DNA of 64,000 nucleotides from Devosia equisanguinis (GCF_900631955.1 NZ_UZWD01000028.1:1-64000); one strand, 5' to 3'. Shown: positions 1-8,611, numbered from the stretch's first letter. Numbers and translations are program-made. The notes: generated by a model not told the origin, from the letters alone.

Positions 1-13
1 CCCCCACCCTCAA

Positions 14-36
14 TCCCTCCCCTCAAGGGGGAGGGA
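14..36. repeat. G+C-rich hairpin repeat
   Basis: A perfect 9-bp inverted repeat, TCCCTCCCC at 14-22 and GGGGAGGGA at 28-36, with the 5-nt loop TCAAG. It belongs to the same style of intergenic CTCCCC/GGGGAG palindrome as the copies at 111-151 and 47041-47081. Nothing coding is visible in 1-194. The hairpin lies downstream of the lacI-type gene stop and could also act as a weak 3' end structure. Confidence 0.6.
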
Positions 37-110
37 GGCGAAAGAGCACAGAGTCCACCTCAGTTTGAAATGGTCTAGATCAGCACTACTGCATGTGGGT
101 TTGAGCGTGT

Positions 111-151
111 TGCAGCACCCCCACCCCGCCTCCCCCTGAAGGAGGGGGAGG
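111..151. repeat. 41-bp intergenic palindromic repeat, copy 1
   Basis: The element opens with TGCAGCACCCCCACC and contains an 8-bp hairpin, CCTCCCCC at 129-136 and GGGGGAGG at 144-151. A second copy at 47041-47081 has the same length and spacing and matches at about 36 of 41 positions. The conserved flank shows it is a true dispersed repeat and not just a G/C run. Confidence 0.75.
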
Positions 152-194
152 AGTAGGACGAGCGTGGGCGCGCGCCTGGTTCCCGTTGTGCACC

Positions 195-1232
195 CTACCC
201 TTTTGCCGGTTGGTCGCTGCCGCCTTCGATGAGGGTGAGGGGCACGACGCGGCGGATGACGCCGTGGGGGTAGTGGGCGGCATAGGCGGGCATGGTGGCG
301 AGCAGGCCCTCTGCCAGTTCGATGCCCAGGTCGCGCAGCGACAGGTAGAAGCAGGTGAGTTTTGGGTTGAGATATTGCGAATTGGTGCTGTGGCGGCCGA
401 TGATGGCAATGTCGGCGCCCGGCTTGATGCCGCAATCGTAGAGGCCGCGATAGAGCCCGACTGTCAGCATTTCATTGGTGAGCACAAAGCCGGTGGGACG
501 CTTGTCCTCCGGCATGGCAGCGACGCGTTCGCCAATCTCGTGACCACCGCGATCATTGGGATAGGCGCGGAAAACGAGGTCGGGATCGAAGGCAATGCCA
601 TGGCGCTCGAGGGCCGCGCGATAGCTGTCGACAAAGACGAAGCCGAGATTGATGTCGTCGATCGGCGCGAAGACACCGATGCGCCGATGACCCTTTTGCA
701 CCAGCCGGTCGACTCCGGTCTGTGCCATGCCCTCGAAATCGAGATCGAGCCAGGGATGCCCGGCTTCTGTCAGGCTGCGCCCCAGGGCGATGAAGGGAAT
801 GTTGCGCTCGGCCAGAAACTGGATGCGATGATCATGGCGCTTGGTGGCGGAAATGATCAGCCCGTCGACAAAGCCGCGCGCCACTACGCGCTGGAGATAG
901 GCGTCCGGGTCCTCCTCGGACGAGCACAGCAGCACCACGAGGTCGAGCTGGTGGCGCGCACAGACGGTCTGCACGCCGTCGAAGACGCTCATGAAGAAGA
1001 CGTCGCCGTCGCCGGTGATCTCAGAGCCGCTCTGCATCATGAAACCGATGACGCCGGTCTTGCCCTGGCGCAGGGAGCGACCGGCCTGGTTGGGGACGTA
1101 ACCAATGGCCGCCGCTGCTTCGAGAACACGCTTGCGCGTCTCATCGCTGACATCAGGCTTGCCATTGAGCGCGCGCGATACTGTGCCGATAGAGATATTG
1201 AGGTCGTGCGCCAAGCGCCTGATACCATTCAT
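195..1232 (-). CDS. LacI-family transcriptional repressor
   Basis: A 345-aa DNA-binding repressor, probably responding to the sugar imported by the operon it faces. Residues about 1-55 hold the LacI helix-turn-helix and hinge: IRRLAHDLNISIGTVSRALN, then SDETRKRVLEAAAAIGYVPN. The rest is a periplasmic-binding-protein-like sensor domain (GVIGFMMQ, then FVDGLIISATKRHD). I chose the ATG at 1232 because LacI proteins begin right at the HTH; the 42 codons upstream have no family character and cross the likely operators. It diverges from the Gfo/Idh-ABC operon, and the spacer carries two CGTAAACG-type palindromes, so autoregulation and control of that operon are expected. The effector cannot be read from the sequence. 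Confidence 0.93.
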   Translation of the reverse strand: MNGIRRLAHDLNISIGTVSRALNGKPDVSDETRKRVLEAAAAIGYVPNQAGRSLRQGKTGVIGFMMQSGSEITGDGDVFFMSVFDGVQTVCARHQLDLVVLLCSSEEDPDAYLQRVVARGFVDGLIISATKRHDHRIQFLAERNIPFIALGRSLTEAGHPWLDLDFEGMAQTGVDRLVQKGHRRIGVFAPIDDINLGFVFVDSYRAALERHGIAFDPDLVFRAYPNDRGGHEIGERVAAMPEDKRPTGFVLTNEMLTVGLYRGLYDCGIKPGADIAIIGRHSTNSQYLNPKLTCFYLSLRDLGIELAEGLLATMPAYAAHYPHGVIRRVVPLTLIEGGSDQPAKG

Positions 1233-1266
1233 ATTTTTTGAAATTTCTCCACAGCGGCACGGCGTG

Positions 1267-1280
1267 CGTAAACGTTTCTG
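1267..1280. promoter_or_regulatory. Imperfect LacI-type operator
   Basis: CGTAAACGTTTCTG keeps the central AAACGTTT of a LacI/GalR-family palindrome but has a degenerate right arm. It lies 35 bp upstream of the regulator start. Its centre is 52 bp from the perfect site at 1319-1332, close to five helical turns. Confidence 0.6.
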
Positions 1281-1288
1281 AATCCATC

Positions 1289-1315
1289 TTGACTTGACGG
1301 CAATGCCAATACTAT
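1289..1315 (+). promoter_or_regulatory. Candidate sigma-70 promoter of the sugar operon
   Basis: TTGACT at 1289-1294 as -35 and TACTAT at 1310-1315 as -10, with a 15-bp gap, slightly short. The transcription start would fall at about 1322, inside the perfect operator, which fits direct repression. The assignment rests on matching alone. Confidence 0.4.
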
Positions 1316-1318
1316 CGT

Positions 1319-1332
1319 CGTAAACGTTTACG
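1319..1332. promoter_or_regulatory. Perfect LacI-type operator
   Basis: CGTAAACGTTTACG is a perfect 14-bp palindrome with the CG centre typical of LacI/GalR-family operators. It sits between the divergent repressor and dehydrogenase genes, just downstream of the candidate promoter. Confidence 0.75.
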
Positions 1333-1396
1333 GAACAGTGTTTCAAGACGCCGCACAAGACGGCAATGAGACGCGAAAGTCCAGAGGGAGGCGATC

Positions 1397-2431
1397 TTGG
1401 TATTTACGGCGGTGCTGGCCGGTTGCGGCGGCATGTCCAAAGGCTGGTTGTCGGCAGTTTCCGAGCACCCCCTGCTCAAGGATCGGGTGCGGATTGTCGG
1501 CCTCGTCGATCTCGATCGGGCCACGGCCGAGGCGCGTGCCGCCGAGTTCGGCCTCAGCGAAGCCGCGATCGGCACCGATCTCGATGCCGTATTGGCCGCC
1601 ACCAAACCTGACCTGCTGTTCGACGTGGTCATTCCGGCCGCCCGCGCCAAGGTGGTGGAGACCGGCCTGCGCCATGGCTGCCACGTGCTGAGCGAGAAGC
1701 CGATGGCGGCGTCGATCGAAGAGGGGCGCGCGATGATCGCCCAGGCACAGGCTGCCGGACGCATTCACGCCGTGGTGCAGAACCGCCGCTTCATTGCCGG
1801 GGTGCGCCGCATTCGCCGCCTGATCGAAAGCGGGCTGCTGGGCGAGCTCACGAGCCTCAATTGCGATTTCTTCATCGGCGCCCATTTCGGCGGGTTCCGC
1901 GAAGAGATGGACAATGTGCTGCTGCTGGACATGGCGATCCACACGCTGGATGCCGCCCGTTTCATGGCCGGCAAGGCACCCAAGGCCGTCTATTGCCTCG
2001 AAACCAATCCGCGGGGCTCCTGGTATCGGCATGGCGCTGCCGCCAACGCCATCTTCGAATTCGCCGATGACGTGGTGTTCAACTATCGTGGGTCCTGGGC
2101 GGCCGAAGGCGCCAATACCAGCTGGGAAAGCGCCTGGCGCATCATCGGCAGCAAGGGCACGCTGATCTGGGACGGCGCCGACACTTTCGAGGCTCGGATC
2201 GTCGATGGCGATACCGGTTTCCTCCGCAATCTCAAGCCGGTCGACATCCCTGCCCCGGTCAATGAAGACGAGACGCATGGCCATGCCAGCGTGCTCGCCG
2301 ACTTTCTCGGCGCCATCGGAGCCGGCCGGGCGCCGGAAACGGTGGGCACCGACAATATCAAGAGCCTGGCCATGGTGTTTGGCGCGATCGAAAGCGCCAG
2401 GACCGGACAGCGCGTCACCATTTCAGCTTAG
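1397..2431 (+). CDS. Gfo/Idh/MocA-family oxidoreductase
   Basis: A 344-aa NAD(P)-dependent dehydrogenase of the glucose-fructose oxidoreductase/inositol dehydrogenase family, expected to oxidise a sugar, inositol or derivative in the cytoplasm. The N-terminal Rossmann fold begins VFTAVLAGCGGMSKGW. The family signature follows as HVLSEKPMAAS near residues 96-105 (the EKP lysine). The C-terminal alpha/beta substrate domain contains LLLDMAIHTLDAARF. The start is a TTG, supported by AGGGAGG at 1385-1391 six bases upstream; no better start is in frame. It is first in an operon with an isomerase and an ABC importer. The exact substrate is unknown. Confidence 0.9.
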   Translation: MVFTAVLAGCGGMSKGWLSAVSEHPLLKDRVRIVGLVDLDRATAEARAAEFGLSEAAIGTDLDAVLAATKPDLLFDVVIPAARAKVVETGLRHGCHVLSEKPMAASIEEGRAMIAQAQAAGRIHAVVQNRRFIAGVRRIRRLIESGLLGELTSLNCDFFIGAHFGGFREEMDNVLLLDMAIHTLDAARFMAGKAPKAVYCLETNPRGSWYRHGAAANAIFEFADDVVFNYRGSWAAEGANTSWESAWRIIGSKGTLIWDGADTFEARIVDGDTGFLRNLKPVDIPAPVNEDETHGHASVLADFLGAIGAGRAPETVGTDNIKSLAMVFGAIESARTGQRVTISA

Positions 2432-2442
2432 GAATTATTGAA

Positions 2443-3345
2443 TTGAGCAATCCGGCCAAATCCATTCGCATCGGCACCATGGTCAGCGCTTCGTCGGGCA
2501 AGGCCGCCGACCGTATCGGCGAAATCGCCGATCTGGGTTTTGAAAGTTTCGAGCCGTTCTTCTGGCAGACCACCAATGGGCAGGACCTTGCCGAGCTGGG
2601 CAAGCGCAGCAAGGACGCGATCGGCGACCGCGACATTACCATTTCCACAATCGGCATGTTCGGCAATCCGCTGGAAGACGAGGAGATGGACCGCCAGACC
2701 CTGCAGGGCTGGAAGGACTGCATCGACAATGCCCACCATTTCGGCGCGACCTGCGTCGCCGGCTTTACCGGGCGCATCCGCAACAAGCCGCTGACCGATA
2801 GTCTGCCGCAATACAAGAAGGTGTGGTCAGAACTGGCCAAGCGCGCCGCCGACAAGGGCGTCAAAATCGCCTTCGAGAACTGCGCCATGGACGGCAACTG
2901 GGCGACCGGGGACTGGAACATCGCCCACAATCCCGATGCCTGGGAGCTGATGTTCAACGAGACGCCGGACGACAATATCGGGCTCGAATGGGAGCCCTGC
3001 CACCAGATGGTCTATCTGATCGACCCGCTGCCGCAGGTGCGCAAATGGGCCAAGAAGATTTTCCACGTGCACGGCAAGGACGCCACCATCCGCTGGGACG
3101 TCATTCGCGAGCACGGCATTTTCGGCAAGGAGAAGTTCGTGTTCATGCGCACGCCCGGTTTCGGCGACAGCAACTGGACCGACATCATCTCCGAGCTGCG
3201 CCTGGCCGGCTGGAGCGGCTCCATCGATATCGAAGGCTGGCATGACCCGGTCTATCGCGGGGAACTGGAAATGACCGGCCAGATCCATGCGCTCAATCAT
3301 CTTCGGAATTGCCGGGGTGGCGACTACGTCGCCATTGCCGGCTAG
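2443..3345 (+). CDS. Sugar phosphate isomerase/epimerase (TIM barrel)
   Basis: A 300-aa member of the xylose-isomerase-like TIM-barrel family that pairs with Gfo/Idh/MocA dehydrogenases in inositol and keto-sugar pathways. Visible barrel elements are IRIGTMVSA at the first strand, [26 protein letters not shown] near residue 140, [17 protein letters not shown] and IDIEGWHD near the C terminus. The acidic and His residues at strand ends (E and H in ENC, EWEPCH, HVHGKD, DIEGWHD) are those expected to bind a divalent metal. It starts at TTG 2443, 11 bp after the dehydrogenase stop. A specific reaction cannot be assigned. Confidence 0.85.
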   Translation: MSNPAKSIRIGTMVSASSGKAADRIGEIADLGFESFEPFFWQTTNGQDLAELGKRSKDAIGDRDITISTIGMFGNPLEDEEMDRQTLQGWKDCIDNAHHFGATCVAGFTGRIRNKPLTDSLPQYKKVWSELAKRAADKGVKIAFENCAMDGNWATGDWNIAHNPDAWELMFNETPDDNIGLEWEPCHQMVYLIDPLPQVRKWAKKIFHVHGKDATIRWDVIREHGIFGKEKFVFMRTPGFGDSNWTDIISELRLAGWSGSIDIEGWHDPVYRGELEMTGQIHALNHLRNCRGGDYVAIAG

Positions 3346-3419
3346 GCGCTGCGCGGGGCCAGGGAGGGCCGCGCTCGGCATTTTCGTCAGCAGCAAGACT
3401 GCATCGTGGGAGGAAGCTT

Positions 3420-4640
3420 ATGAAACGGAACTATCTCGGCCTGATGGCCGGCATTGCACTGGGTGTTATGGGCATGGCCGCTCCGGCCATGGCACAGGTC
3501 ACCCTCAAGATGTGGTCGATCGACGGCGACAACGGGCTTTATACCAAGCTGGTGGAGGACTTTAACGCCTCCCAGAGCGACATCGTGGTGGAAAGCCGCC
3601 TCCTGGCCTTCGACGACCTGGTGAACGAAGCGCTCAAGGCCTTTGCCACCGGTCAGGCCCCCGACATCATCTCGCTCGACAATCCGGATTTCGCGCTGTT
3701 CTCCTCGCGCGGCGCCATGCTGGATATCACCGACCGCGTCGCCAATTCCGATGTGATCGACACCAGCGTCTATTACGAAGGCCCGTTGGCCTCCGCCACC
3801 TGGGACGGCAAGCTCTATGGCCTGCCCAAGGCAACCAATACCATCGCCCTGTTCTACAACAAGGACCTGTTCGCCAAGGCCGGCATTGCCGAGGCGCCCA
3901 AGACCTGGGACGAACTGCTCGAAGACGCCCGCAAGCTCAACGACCCGGCCAATAATGTCTATGGCATTACCTGGTCGGCCCGCGCCGGAGAAGAAGGCAC
4001 GTTCCAGTTCCTGCCATGGGTGCAGATGGGCGGCGGCTCGTTCAAGGAAGTGAACACGCCCGGCGCGGTCAAGGCGCTGGAAATCTGGAAGACGCTGCTG
4101 GACGAAAAGCTGGCTTCGCAGGACGTGCTGAGCCAGGGCCAGTGGGACTCCACCGGCACCTTCAATGCCGGCAATGCGGCCATGGCGATCTCTGGTCCGT
4201 GGGAACTGGGCCGCATGGCAACCGACGCCAAGTTCGACTGGGGCGTCGCGCTGCTGCCGACCGAAACCGAAGGTGGCCCGCGCTCGTCGGCCATGGGCGA
4301 CTTCGACCTCGGCATCTTCGCCAATACCAAGCACCCGGACGAAGCCTTCAAGGTTCTCGAATATTTCGCCTCGCAGAGCGACCGCCTGTTCCCGGAATTC
4401 TCAAACATTCCGGCCCGCAGCGACATCGCCCTGCCCTCGACCGGCGATGCCCGCACCGACGAAGCGCTCAAGGTGTTCCAGGAGCAGCTGAAATATGCCC
4501 AGCCGCGTGGTCCGCATCCGGAATGGCAGAAAATCTCCAAGGCCATCTACGACGCCTTCCAGGCGGCGATGACCGGCCAGATGACGCCCAAGGATGCGCT
4601 TGACCAGGCCCAGGCCACCATCAAGGGCATTGTGGGCTGA
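3420..4640 (+). CDS. Sugar ABC transporter substrate-binding protein
   Basis: A 406-aa extracellular binding protein of the MalE/UgpB type (family 1), which captures a sugar in the periplasm for the downstream permeases. [18 protein letters not shown] then AAPAMAQ is a clear Sec signal peptide with cleavage near residue 25. The mature part carries [20 protein letters not shown], the usual family signature around the hinge, and [15 protein letters not shown] chose ATG 3420 because GGGAGGA lies 6-7 bases upstream and the signal peptide starts there. It is third in the operon, with a 68-bp gap holding a hairpin before the first permease. Confidence 0.93.
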   Translation: MKRNYLGLMAGIALGVMGMAAPAMAQVTLKMWSIDGDNGLYTKLVEDFNASQSDIVVESRLLAFDDLVNEALKAFATGQAPDIISLDNPDFALFSSRGAMLDITDRVANSDVIDTSVYYEGPLASATWDGKLYGLPKATNTIALFYNKDLFAKAGIAEAPKTWDELLEDARKLNDPANNVYGITWSARAGEEGTFQFLPWVQMGGGSFKEVNTPGAVKALEIWKTLLDEKLASQDVLSQGQWDSTGTFNAGNAAMAISGPWELGRMATDAKFDWGVALLPTETEGGPRSSAMGDFDLGIFANTKHPDEAFKVLEYFASQSDRLFPEFSNIPARSDIALPSTGDARTDEALKVFQEQLKYAQPRGPHPEWQKISKAIYDAFQAAMTGQMTPKDALDQAQATIKGIVG

Positions 4641-4657
4641 CCTTTCCTCCCTGACTG

Positions 4658-4679
4658 GGCCGGCTGGAGCGATCCGGCC
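4658..4679 (+). other. Intercistronic hairpin after binding-protein gene
   Basis: GGCCGG at 4658-4663 pairs with CCGGCC at 4674-4679, 18 bp after the binding-protein stop. There is no immediate T-run, so it is more likely an mRNA-stabilising or partial termination structure that raises binding protein over permease. Confidence 0.5.
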
Positions 4680-4708
4680 GGTCATTTCGATTTTTGCCAG
4701 GAGGCGTT

Positions 4709-5609
4709 ATGTCCCGATTTTTCAACAGTCTGCGCGACGGGGTCGGCTTCGACATGATCCTGGTCGGCGCGGCCCTGCTGTTCCTGTTCGCCCTGGCGGG
4801 GCTGCCGCTGGTATACAATGTGCTGATGAGCTTCCAGCAGGTGGACATGTTCACGCTGGGCGCGCTTTTCCGTCCTTGGGCGGGTTTTGCGAATTATATC
4901 GCGGTGGTGCAGCAGCCCGAATTCTGGCTGGTGACGCGCAACACCCTGATCTTTGTTTTCTGTTCGATGGCGGGGCAATTCGTGCTCGGCTTCGCGCTGG
5001 CCATCTTCTTCGCCCAGAATTTTCCCGGCGCTTCGACCATTCGCGGGCTGTTCCTGGTGAGCTGGGTGATGCCGGGGCTGGTGGTCGGCGGCATCTGGAG
5101 CTTCATCCTTGCCGGTGATTTCGGCGTGCTCAATGCGATGCTGAAGGCCGTCGGCATTATCGACGGCACCATTTTCTGGAAGTCGGACCCGAATTTTTCC
5201 ATCTGGGCCGTGGTCATCGCCAATATCTGGCTGGGCCTGGCCTTCAACATGCTGCTGCTCTCGGTGGGGCTGGCGGCAATCCCAAAGGATCTCTACGAGG
5301 CCGCCGAGCTCGATGGGGCCAATGCGTTCCAGCGCTTCTGGACCATTACCCTGCCGATGATGCGGTCGACCATCGGGGCGGTGCTGTCGCTGGGGCTGAT
5401 CGGCACGCTGCAGCAGTTCGACCTGTTTCCGGCGATCACCGAGGGTGGCCCGGCCAATACCTCGACCGTGGCCGGCTACTGGTCGTGGAAGATGAGCTTC
5501 CAGCTTTGATTTCGCCAAGGGCGCCACGATTTCGGTGATGATGTTCCTGCTCGTGTTGTTCGCATCGATCATCTATGTACGCTCCACCCGTCACGAGGTG
5601 CGCGGATGA
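4709..5609 (+). CDS. Sugar ABC permease 1, interrupted by +1 frameshift
   Basis: A MalF/UgpA-type inner-membrane permease with about six hydrophobic segments and the EAA loop LYEAAELDGANAFQRFWTIT. ATG 4709 follows AGGAGG at 4699-4704. The zero frame stops at TGA 5507-5509 after 266 residues (SWKMSFQL). Skipping one base there restores a frame that reads DFAKGATISVMMFLLVLF, the missing last membrane helix, and ends RSTRHEVRG at 5609, overlapping the next ATG as ATGA. With the shift the protein is 299 aa, a normal length. The site is CTT-TGA, the same slip codon-stop pair as the programmed +1 frameshift in prfB. It may be recoding, a real mutation or a sequence error; the intact tail favours a product being made or a very recent lesion. 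Confidence 0.8.
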
Positions 5610-6433
5610 CCCAGACAAAGACGCAATGGCTGCTGCTGACGGTGGCGCTGGTGCTGGCGGCGTTCTACCTGTTTCCGCTCTACTGGATGTATGTGACCAG
5701 CCTCAAGTCCGCCTCGGAAATCTATGCCAATCCACCGACCTTCTGGCCGCTGGCGCCAGATCCGAGCATCTATCCCGGCGTGTGGACGGGGCGCACCATG
5801 CCGAAATTCCTCTGGAATTCGGTGCTTATCGCCTCGGGCGTCACGGCCATCACCGTGCTCCTTGGCACGGGATGCGCCTATGTGCTGGCGCGCTATCGCA
5901 GCGTCTGGGTGGATATAGGACTGTTCCTGATCCTGATGCTGCAGGTGCTGCCGCCATCGGTGATGATCACGCCGCTCTTTGTCGGCTTCAACCAGGTGGG
6001 CCTGTTGAACTTCCCGCGCGAAGCGGTGATCCTGGCCGCCGCCGCCAAGGCCATGCCGTTCTTCGTGGTGCTGGTACGCGCCACCTTCATGAGCGTGCCG
6101 CGCGAACTCGAGGAGGCGGCGCTGGTCGATGGCAATTCGCGCGTGGGGGCGTTTTTCTCCATCGTGCTGCCCCTGGCACGCAACGGCATCCTGGTCTGCG
6201 GCATCCTCACCTTCATGAGCGCCTTCGGGGAATATATCTATTCCAAGTCGATCATCCAGGACCCTGCCCTGCAGCCCGCCAGCGTGGGTCTCGCCAGTTT
6301 CCTTGGCCCCAATTCGACCGACTGGAACTCCATCATGGCCTATTCGGCCATCTATGTGACCCCGATCCTCGCCGCCTTCGTCATCCTGCAACGCCGCATC
6401 GTTTCCGGCCTCACTTCGGGAGCTCTCAAATGA
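5606..6433 (+). CDS. Sugar ABC permease 2 (MalG/UgpE type)
   Basis: A 275-aa inner-membrane permease, partner of the upstream one. Hydrophobic segments begin at WLLLTVALVLAAFYLFPLYW, and the EAA motif is present as ELEEAALVDGNSRVGAFF near residues 170-187, the surface that docks with the ATPase. The start ATG overlaps the shifted stop of permease 1 (ATGA), which indicates translational coupling. Its stop overlaps the ATPase start in the same way. Length and topology are normal for the family. Confidence 0.93.
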   Translation: MTQTKTQWLLLTVALVLAAFYLFPLYWMYVTSLKSASEIYANPPTFWPLAPDPSIYPGVWTGRTMPKFLWNSVLIASGVTAITVLLGTGCAYVLARYRSVWVDIGLFLILMLQVLPPSVMITPLFVGFNQVGLLNFPREAVILAAAAKAMPFFVVLVRATFMSVPRELEEAALVDGNSRVGAFFSIVLPLARNGILVCGILTFMSAFGEYIYSKSIIQDPALQPASVGLASFLGPNSTDWNSIMAYSAIYVTPILAAFVILQRRIVSGLTSGALK

Positions 6434-7503
6434 GCGCACAGCCCCAGATCGAACTCGTCGGCATCGACAAGCATTATGGCGCCTTCCACGCGCTCAAGGA
6501 CATCAATCTCACCATTCCCAAGGGCCAGTTCGTAGCGCTGGTGGGGCCTTCGGGGTGCGGGAAATCCACGCTGTTGCGCTCTCTGGCGGGGCTCGAAACC
6601 ATCTCGGGCGGCACGATGAAGATCGCCGGCGAAGTGATGAACGGAGTGCCGCCGCGCAAGCGCGACGTGGCCATGGTGTTCCAGTCCTATGCGCTCTATC
6701 CGCATATGACGGTGGAGCAGAATCTGACCTATTCGCTGCGGCTCAAGCATGTGCCGCGCGAAGAGGCCAAGCGCGCCGCAGAGGAGGTGGCCAAGACGAT
6801 CGGGCTGCAGAACCTGATGCATCGCTATCCGCGCGAATTGTCGGGCGGGCAGCGGCAACGCGTGGCCATGGGTCGGGCGATCATCCGCAGCCCCAAGGCG
6901 TTCCTGTTCGATGAACCGCTGTCCAATCTCGACGCGGCTTTGCGGGTGCATATGCGCAAGGAAATCCGCGCCCTGCACGACCGGCTGGGCGCCACCTCGG
7001 TCTATGTCACGCATGACCAGATCGAGGCCATGACCATGGCCGACCATGTGGTGGTGATGCGCGACGGCGTCATCGAACAGCAGGGCAGCCCGCTGTCGCT
7101 CTACGATACGCCCGCCAGCCGGTTCGTGGCCGGGTTCATCGGTTCGCCTGCGATGAACTTCGTACCGGGCAGCGTGGATGCCGATGGCACCAGCGTGACG
7201 CTGGACCTGCCGGGCGCCAAGAGGCTCGCCCTCAGCGGGCGCCGCGATCCCGGTCGCAAGGTGGTGGTCGGGCTGCGGCCCGAGCACCTGGAGGTCGTGG
7301 ATATCGCGGAAGCGCATCTGGTGCTGCCGGTGACGGTGGTGGAATCGACCGGATCGCTGACCTATGTCACCACCGGCGGCACGCCGGAGCTGACCGTGGT
7401 GATTACCGGCCGCAGCACCGTGCAGGCGGGTTCCGATATCGGCCTCGCCATCGCGCCGGAACGCCTGCATGTCTTTGATGCGGAGACGGAGAAGGCGATT
7501 TAG
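6430..7503 (+). CDS. Sugar ABC ATPase (UgpC/MalK/MsmK type)
   Basis: A 357-aa cytoplasmic ATPase that powers the two permeases. Walker A is GPSGCGKST at residues 39-47, the signature is ELSGGQRQRVAMGRAI and Walker B is AFLFDEPLSNLDAAL, followed by the switch histidine in YVTHDQIEAM. The last 120 residues form the MalK-like TOBE/OB regulatory domain (VVVGLRPEHLEVV). The start overlaps the permease stop (ATGA at 6430-6433). It is the only sugar-type ATPase in the window, and MsmK-like ATPases are known to serve several importers, so it could also energise the ATPase-less system at 57.4-60.5 kb. Confidence 0.95.
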   Translation: MSAQPQIELVGIDKHYGAFHALKDINLTIPKGQFVALVGPSGCGKSTLLRSLAGLETISGGTMKIAGEVMNGVPPRKRDVAMVFQSYALYPHMTVEQNLTYSLRLKHVPREEAKRAAEEVAKTIGLQNLMHRYPRELSGGQRQRVAMGRAIIRSPKAFLFDEPLSNLDAALRVHMRKEIRALHDRLGATSVYVTHDQIEAMTMADHVVVMRDGVIEQQGSPLSLYDTPASRFVAGFIGSPAMNFVPGSVDADGTSVTLDLPGAKRLALSGRRDPGRKVVVGLRPEHLEVVDIAEAHLVLPVTVVESTGSLTYVTTGGTPELTVVITGRSTVQAGSDIGLAIAPERLHVFDAETEKAI

Positions 7504-7518
7504 CCGTTCTCGGTATTT

Positions 7519-7884
7519 TCAGCGCGTAGGATCGGGGCGGGTGAGGATGAAGGCGGCGCAGGCGGCGAGGATGGCTGCGACCAGCAACCACAGCCAGAGG
7601 CCTGGCCGGGCGCCGATCCAGAACAGCGCGAAGCCCAGGACGATGCCGCTGCAGGCCAGGGCCTTGGCGCGCCGCGAAATGGCCCCGGTATCTTGCCAGT
7701 CGCGCAGGGTCTGGCCGAAGCGTGGATGATCCAGCAGCCAGTTTTCGAGCCGGGTCGAGGAGCGCGCAAAACACCAGGCCGCCAGGATCAGGAAAATAGT
7801 GGTCGGCATCAGCGGCACGAAGGCGCCGATTATGCCAAGCGCCACCAAGATCAAGCCGGCGATCAGGTAAATAGGCCTCAACAT
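7519..7884 (-). CDS. YbaN/DUF454-family inner membrane protein
   Basis: A small membrane protein, 121 aa from the ATG at 7884. It shows the DUF454 pattern: a first hydrophobic pair (IYLIAGLILVALGIIGAFVP), the loop LMPTTIFLILAAWCFARSS, the conserved NWLLDHPRFGQTLRDWQ, then two further helices (WLWLLVAAILAACAAFIL). The function of the family is unknown. Upstream in-frame starts at 7947 and 7977 would add non-family residues, and none has a good ribosome-binding site, so the start is uncertain. It converges on the sugar operon with a 15-bp gap. Confidence 0.75.
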   Translation of the reverse strand: MLRPIYLIAGLILVALGIIGAFVPLMPTTIFLILAAWCFARSSTRLENWLLDHPRFGQTLRDWQDTGAISRRAKALACSGIVLGFALFWIGARPGLWLWLLVAAILAACAAFILTRPDPTR

Positions 7885-8005
7885 GGCGATATCGCAACGT
7901 AGCTGAGCGCCGCCAGGCCGATTTAGCCGGAGGTTTACGCTCAACATTGCCGCCGATGATGGCACCGATTCCCGCAATCGGGAAAGATGTGGCCGCCGAT
8001 GTGCC

Positions 8006-8302
8006 CTATTCGGCAGGCACGGCGGGCTGCGCGGCCAGACGCACGCCCAGCGCCTTCATCACCCCGAGCAGGGTCGAGAGCTTGGGGTCGCCCTTGTCGC
8101 TCAGCGCCTTGTAGAGCGCCTCACGGGTAACCCCGGCATCACGGGCAATGCTAGTCATGCCCCGGGCGCGGGCGACTACACCCAGAGCATGGGAAATCAA
8201 TGCCGCATCGCCCGTTTCGAAGGCCTCTGCCAAAAGCTCAAGCTGACCTGCTTCATCCTCAAAATATTCGGACCCATCATAGGGCAGGATTTCAATCGCC
8301 AT
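8006..8302 (-). CDS. Antitoxin of type II TA pair (HI1420/HigA-like)
   Basis: A 98-aa antidote protein of the addiction-module type found downstream of RelE/HigB-like toxins. The core is MTSIARDAGVTREALYKALS, a Cro/C1-type helix-turn-helix, then DKGDPKLSTLLGVMKALGVR, the usual end of the domain. The ATG at 8302 is supported by AAGGAG about seven bases upstream and by the conserved MAIEILPYD opening of the family. It overlaps the toxin stop by 11 bp, as expected for a co-translated toxin-first pair, and should bind the promoter to repress both genes. Confidence 0.88.
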   Translation of the reverse strand: MAIEILPYDGSEYFEDEAGQLELLAEAFETGDAALISHALGVVARARGMTSIARDAGVTREALYKALSDKGDPKLSTLLGVMKALGVRLAAQPAVPAE

Positions 8303-8591
8303 TGTCGATCTCCTTAGCCATCTGCCGGGCTCGCGCGATATCCCGGTCCTGGCTCGATTTGTCACCGCCGCAGAGCAAGACAATCAGTACCCGTCCACGT
8401 TGAACGAAATAGACGCGATAACCCGGGCCGTAATCGATACGAAATTCTCCGATCCCGTCGAAGAATTTGACGTCGCCCATCAGCCCTGCCTGGACCCGGA
8501 CCAGCCTGCGGGCAATGGTCTGCGAGGCCCTGCGATCACCCAGTTCCCGATGCCATTTCGCAAAAACCGTAGTCTGACGGACTTCGATCAT
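8292..8591 (-). CDS. Toxin of type II TA pair (RelE/HigB-like, HI1419)
   Basis: A 99-aa basic protein of the RelE/ParE superfamily addiction-module killer group; members of that superfamily cleave mRNA or poison gyrase. MIEVRQTTVFAKWHREL is the family opening, followed by GEFRIDYGPGYRVYFVQRGR, the conserved central strands, and LIVLLCGGDKSSQDRDI, the usual C-terminal motif. The mRNA begins with this gene and I see no Shine-Dalgarno before ATG 8591. The inverted repeat at 8592-8611 abuts the start. Target and activity are inferred from family only. Confidence 0.88.
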   Translation of the reverse strand: MIEVRQTTVFAKWHRELGDRRASQTIARRLVRVQAGLMGDVKFFDGIGEFRIDYGPGYRVYFVQRGRVLIVLLCGGDKSSQDRDIARARQMAKEIDNGD

Positions 8592-8611
8592 ATGTTAACT
8601 TTAGTTCACAT
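8592..8611. promoter_or_regulatory. Candidate operator of the toxin-antitoxin operon
   Basis: Eight-bp arms ATGTTAAC (8592-8599) and GTTCACAT (8604-8611) form an inverted repeat with one mismatch and a 4-bp spacer, directly before the toxin start codon. TA antitoxins usually autorepress at such sites. Confidence 0.5.

Noticed and set aside
5575-6429. A long frame upstream of the sugar ATPase that would make a fused protein
   Set aside because: It is the out-of-frame reading of permease 2; ATPase homologues begin at MSAQPQIELV and the ATGA overlap supports that start.
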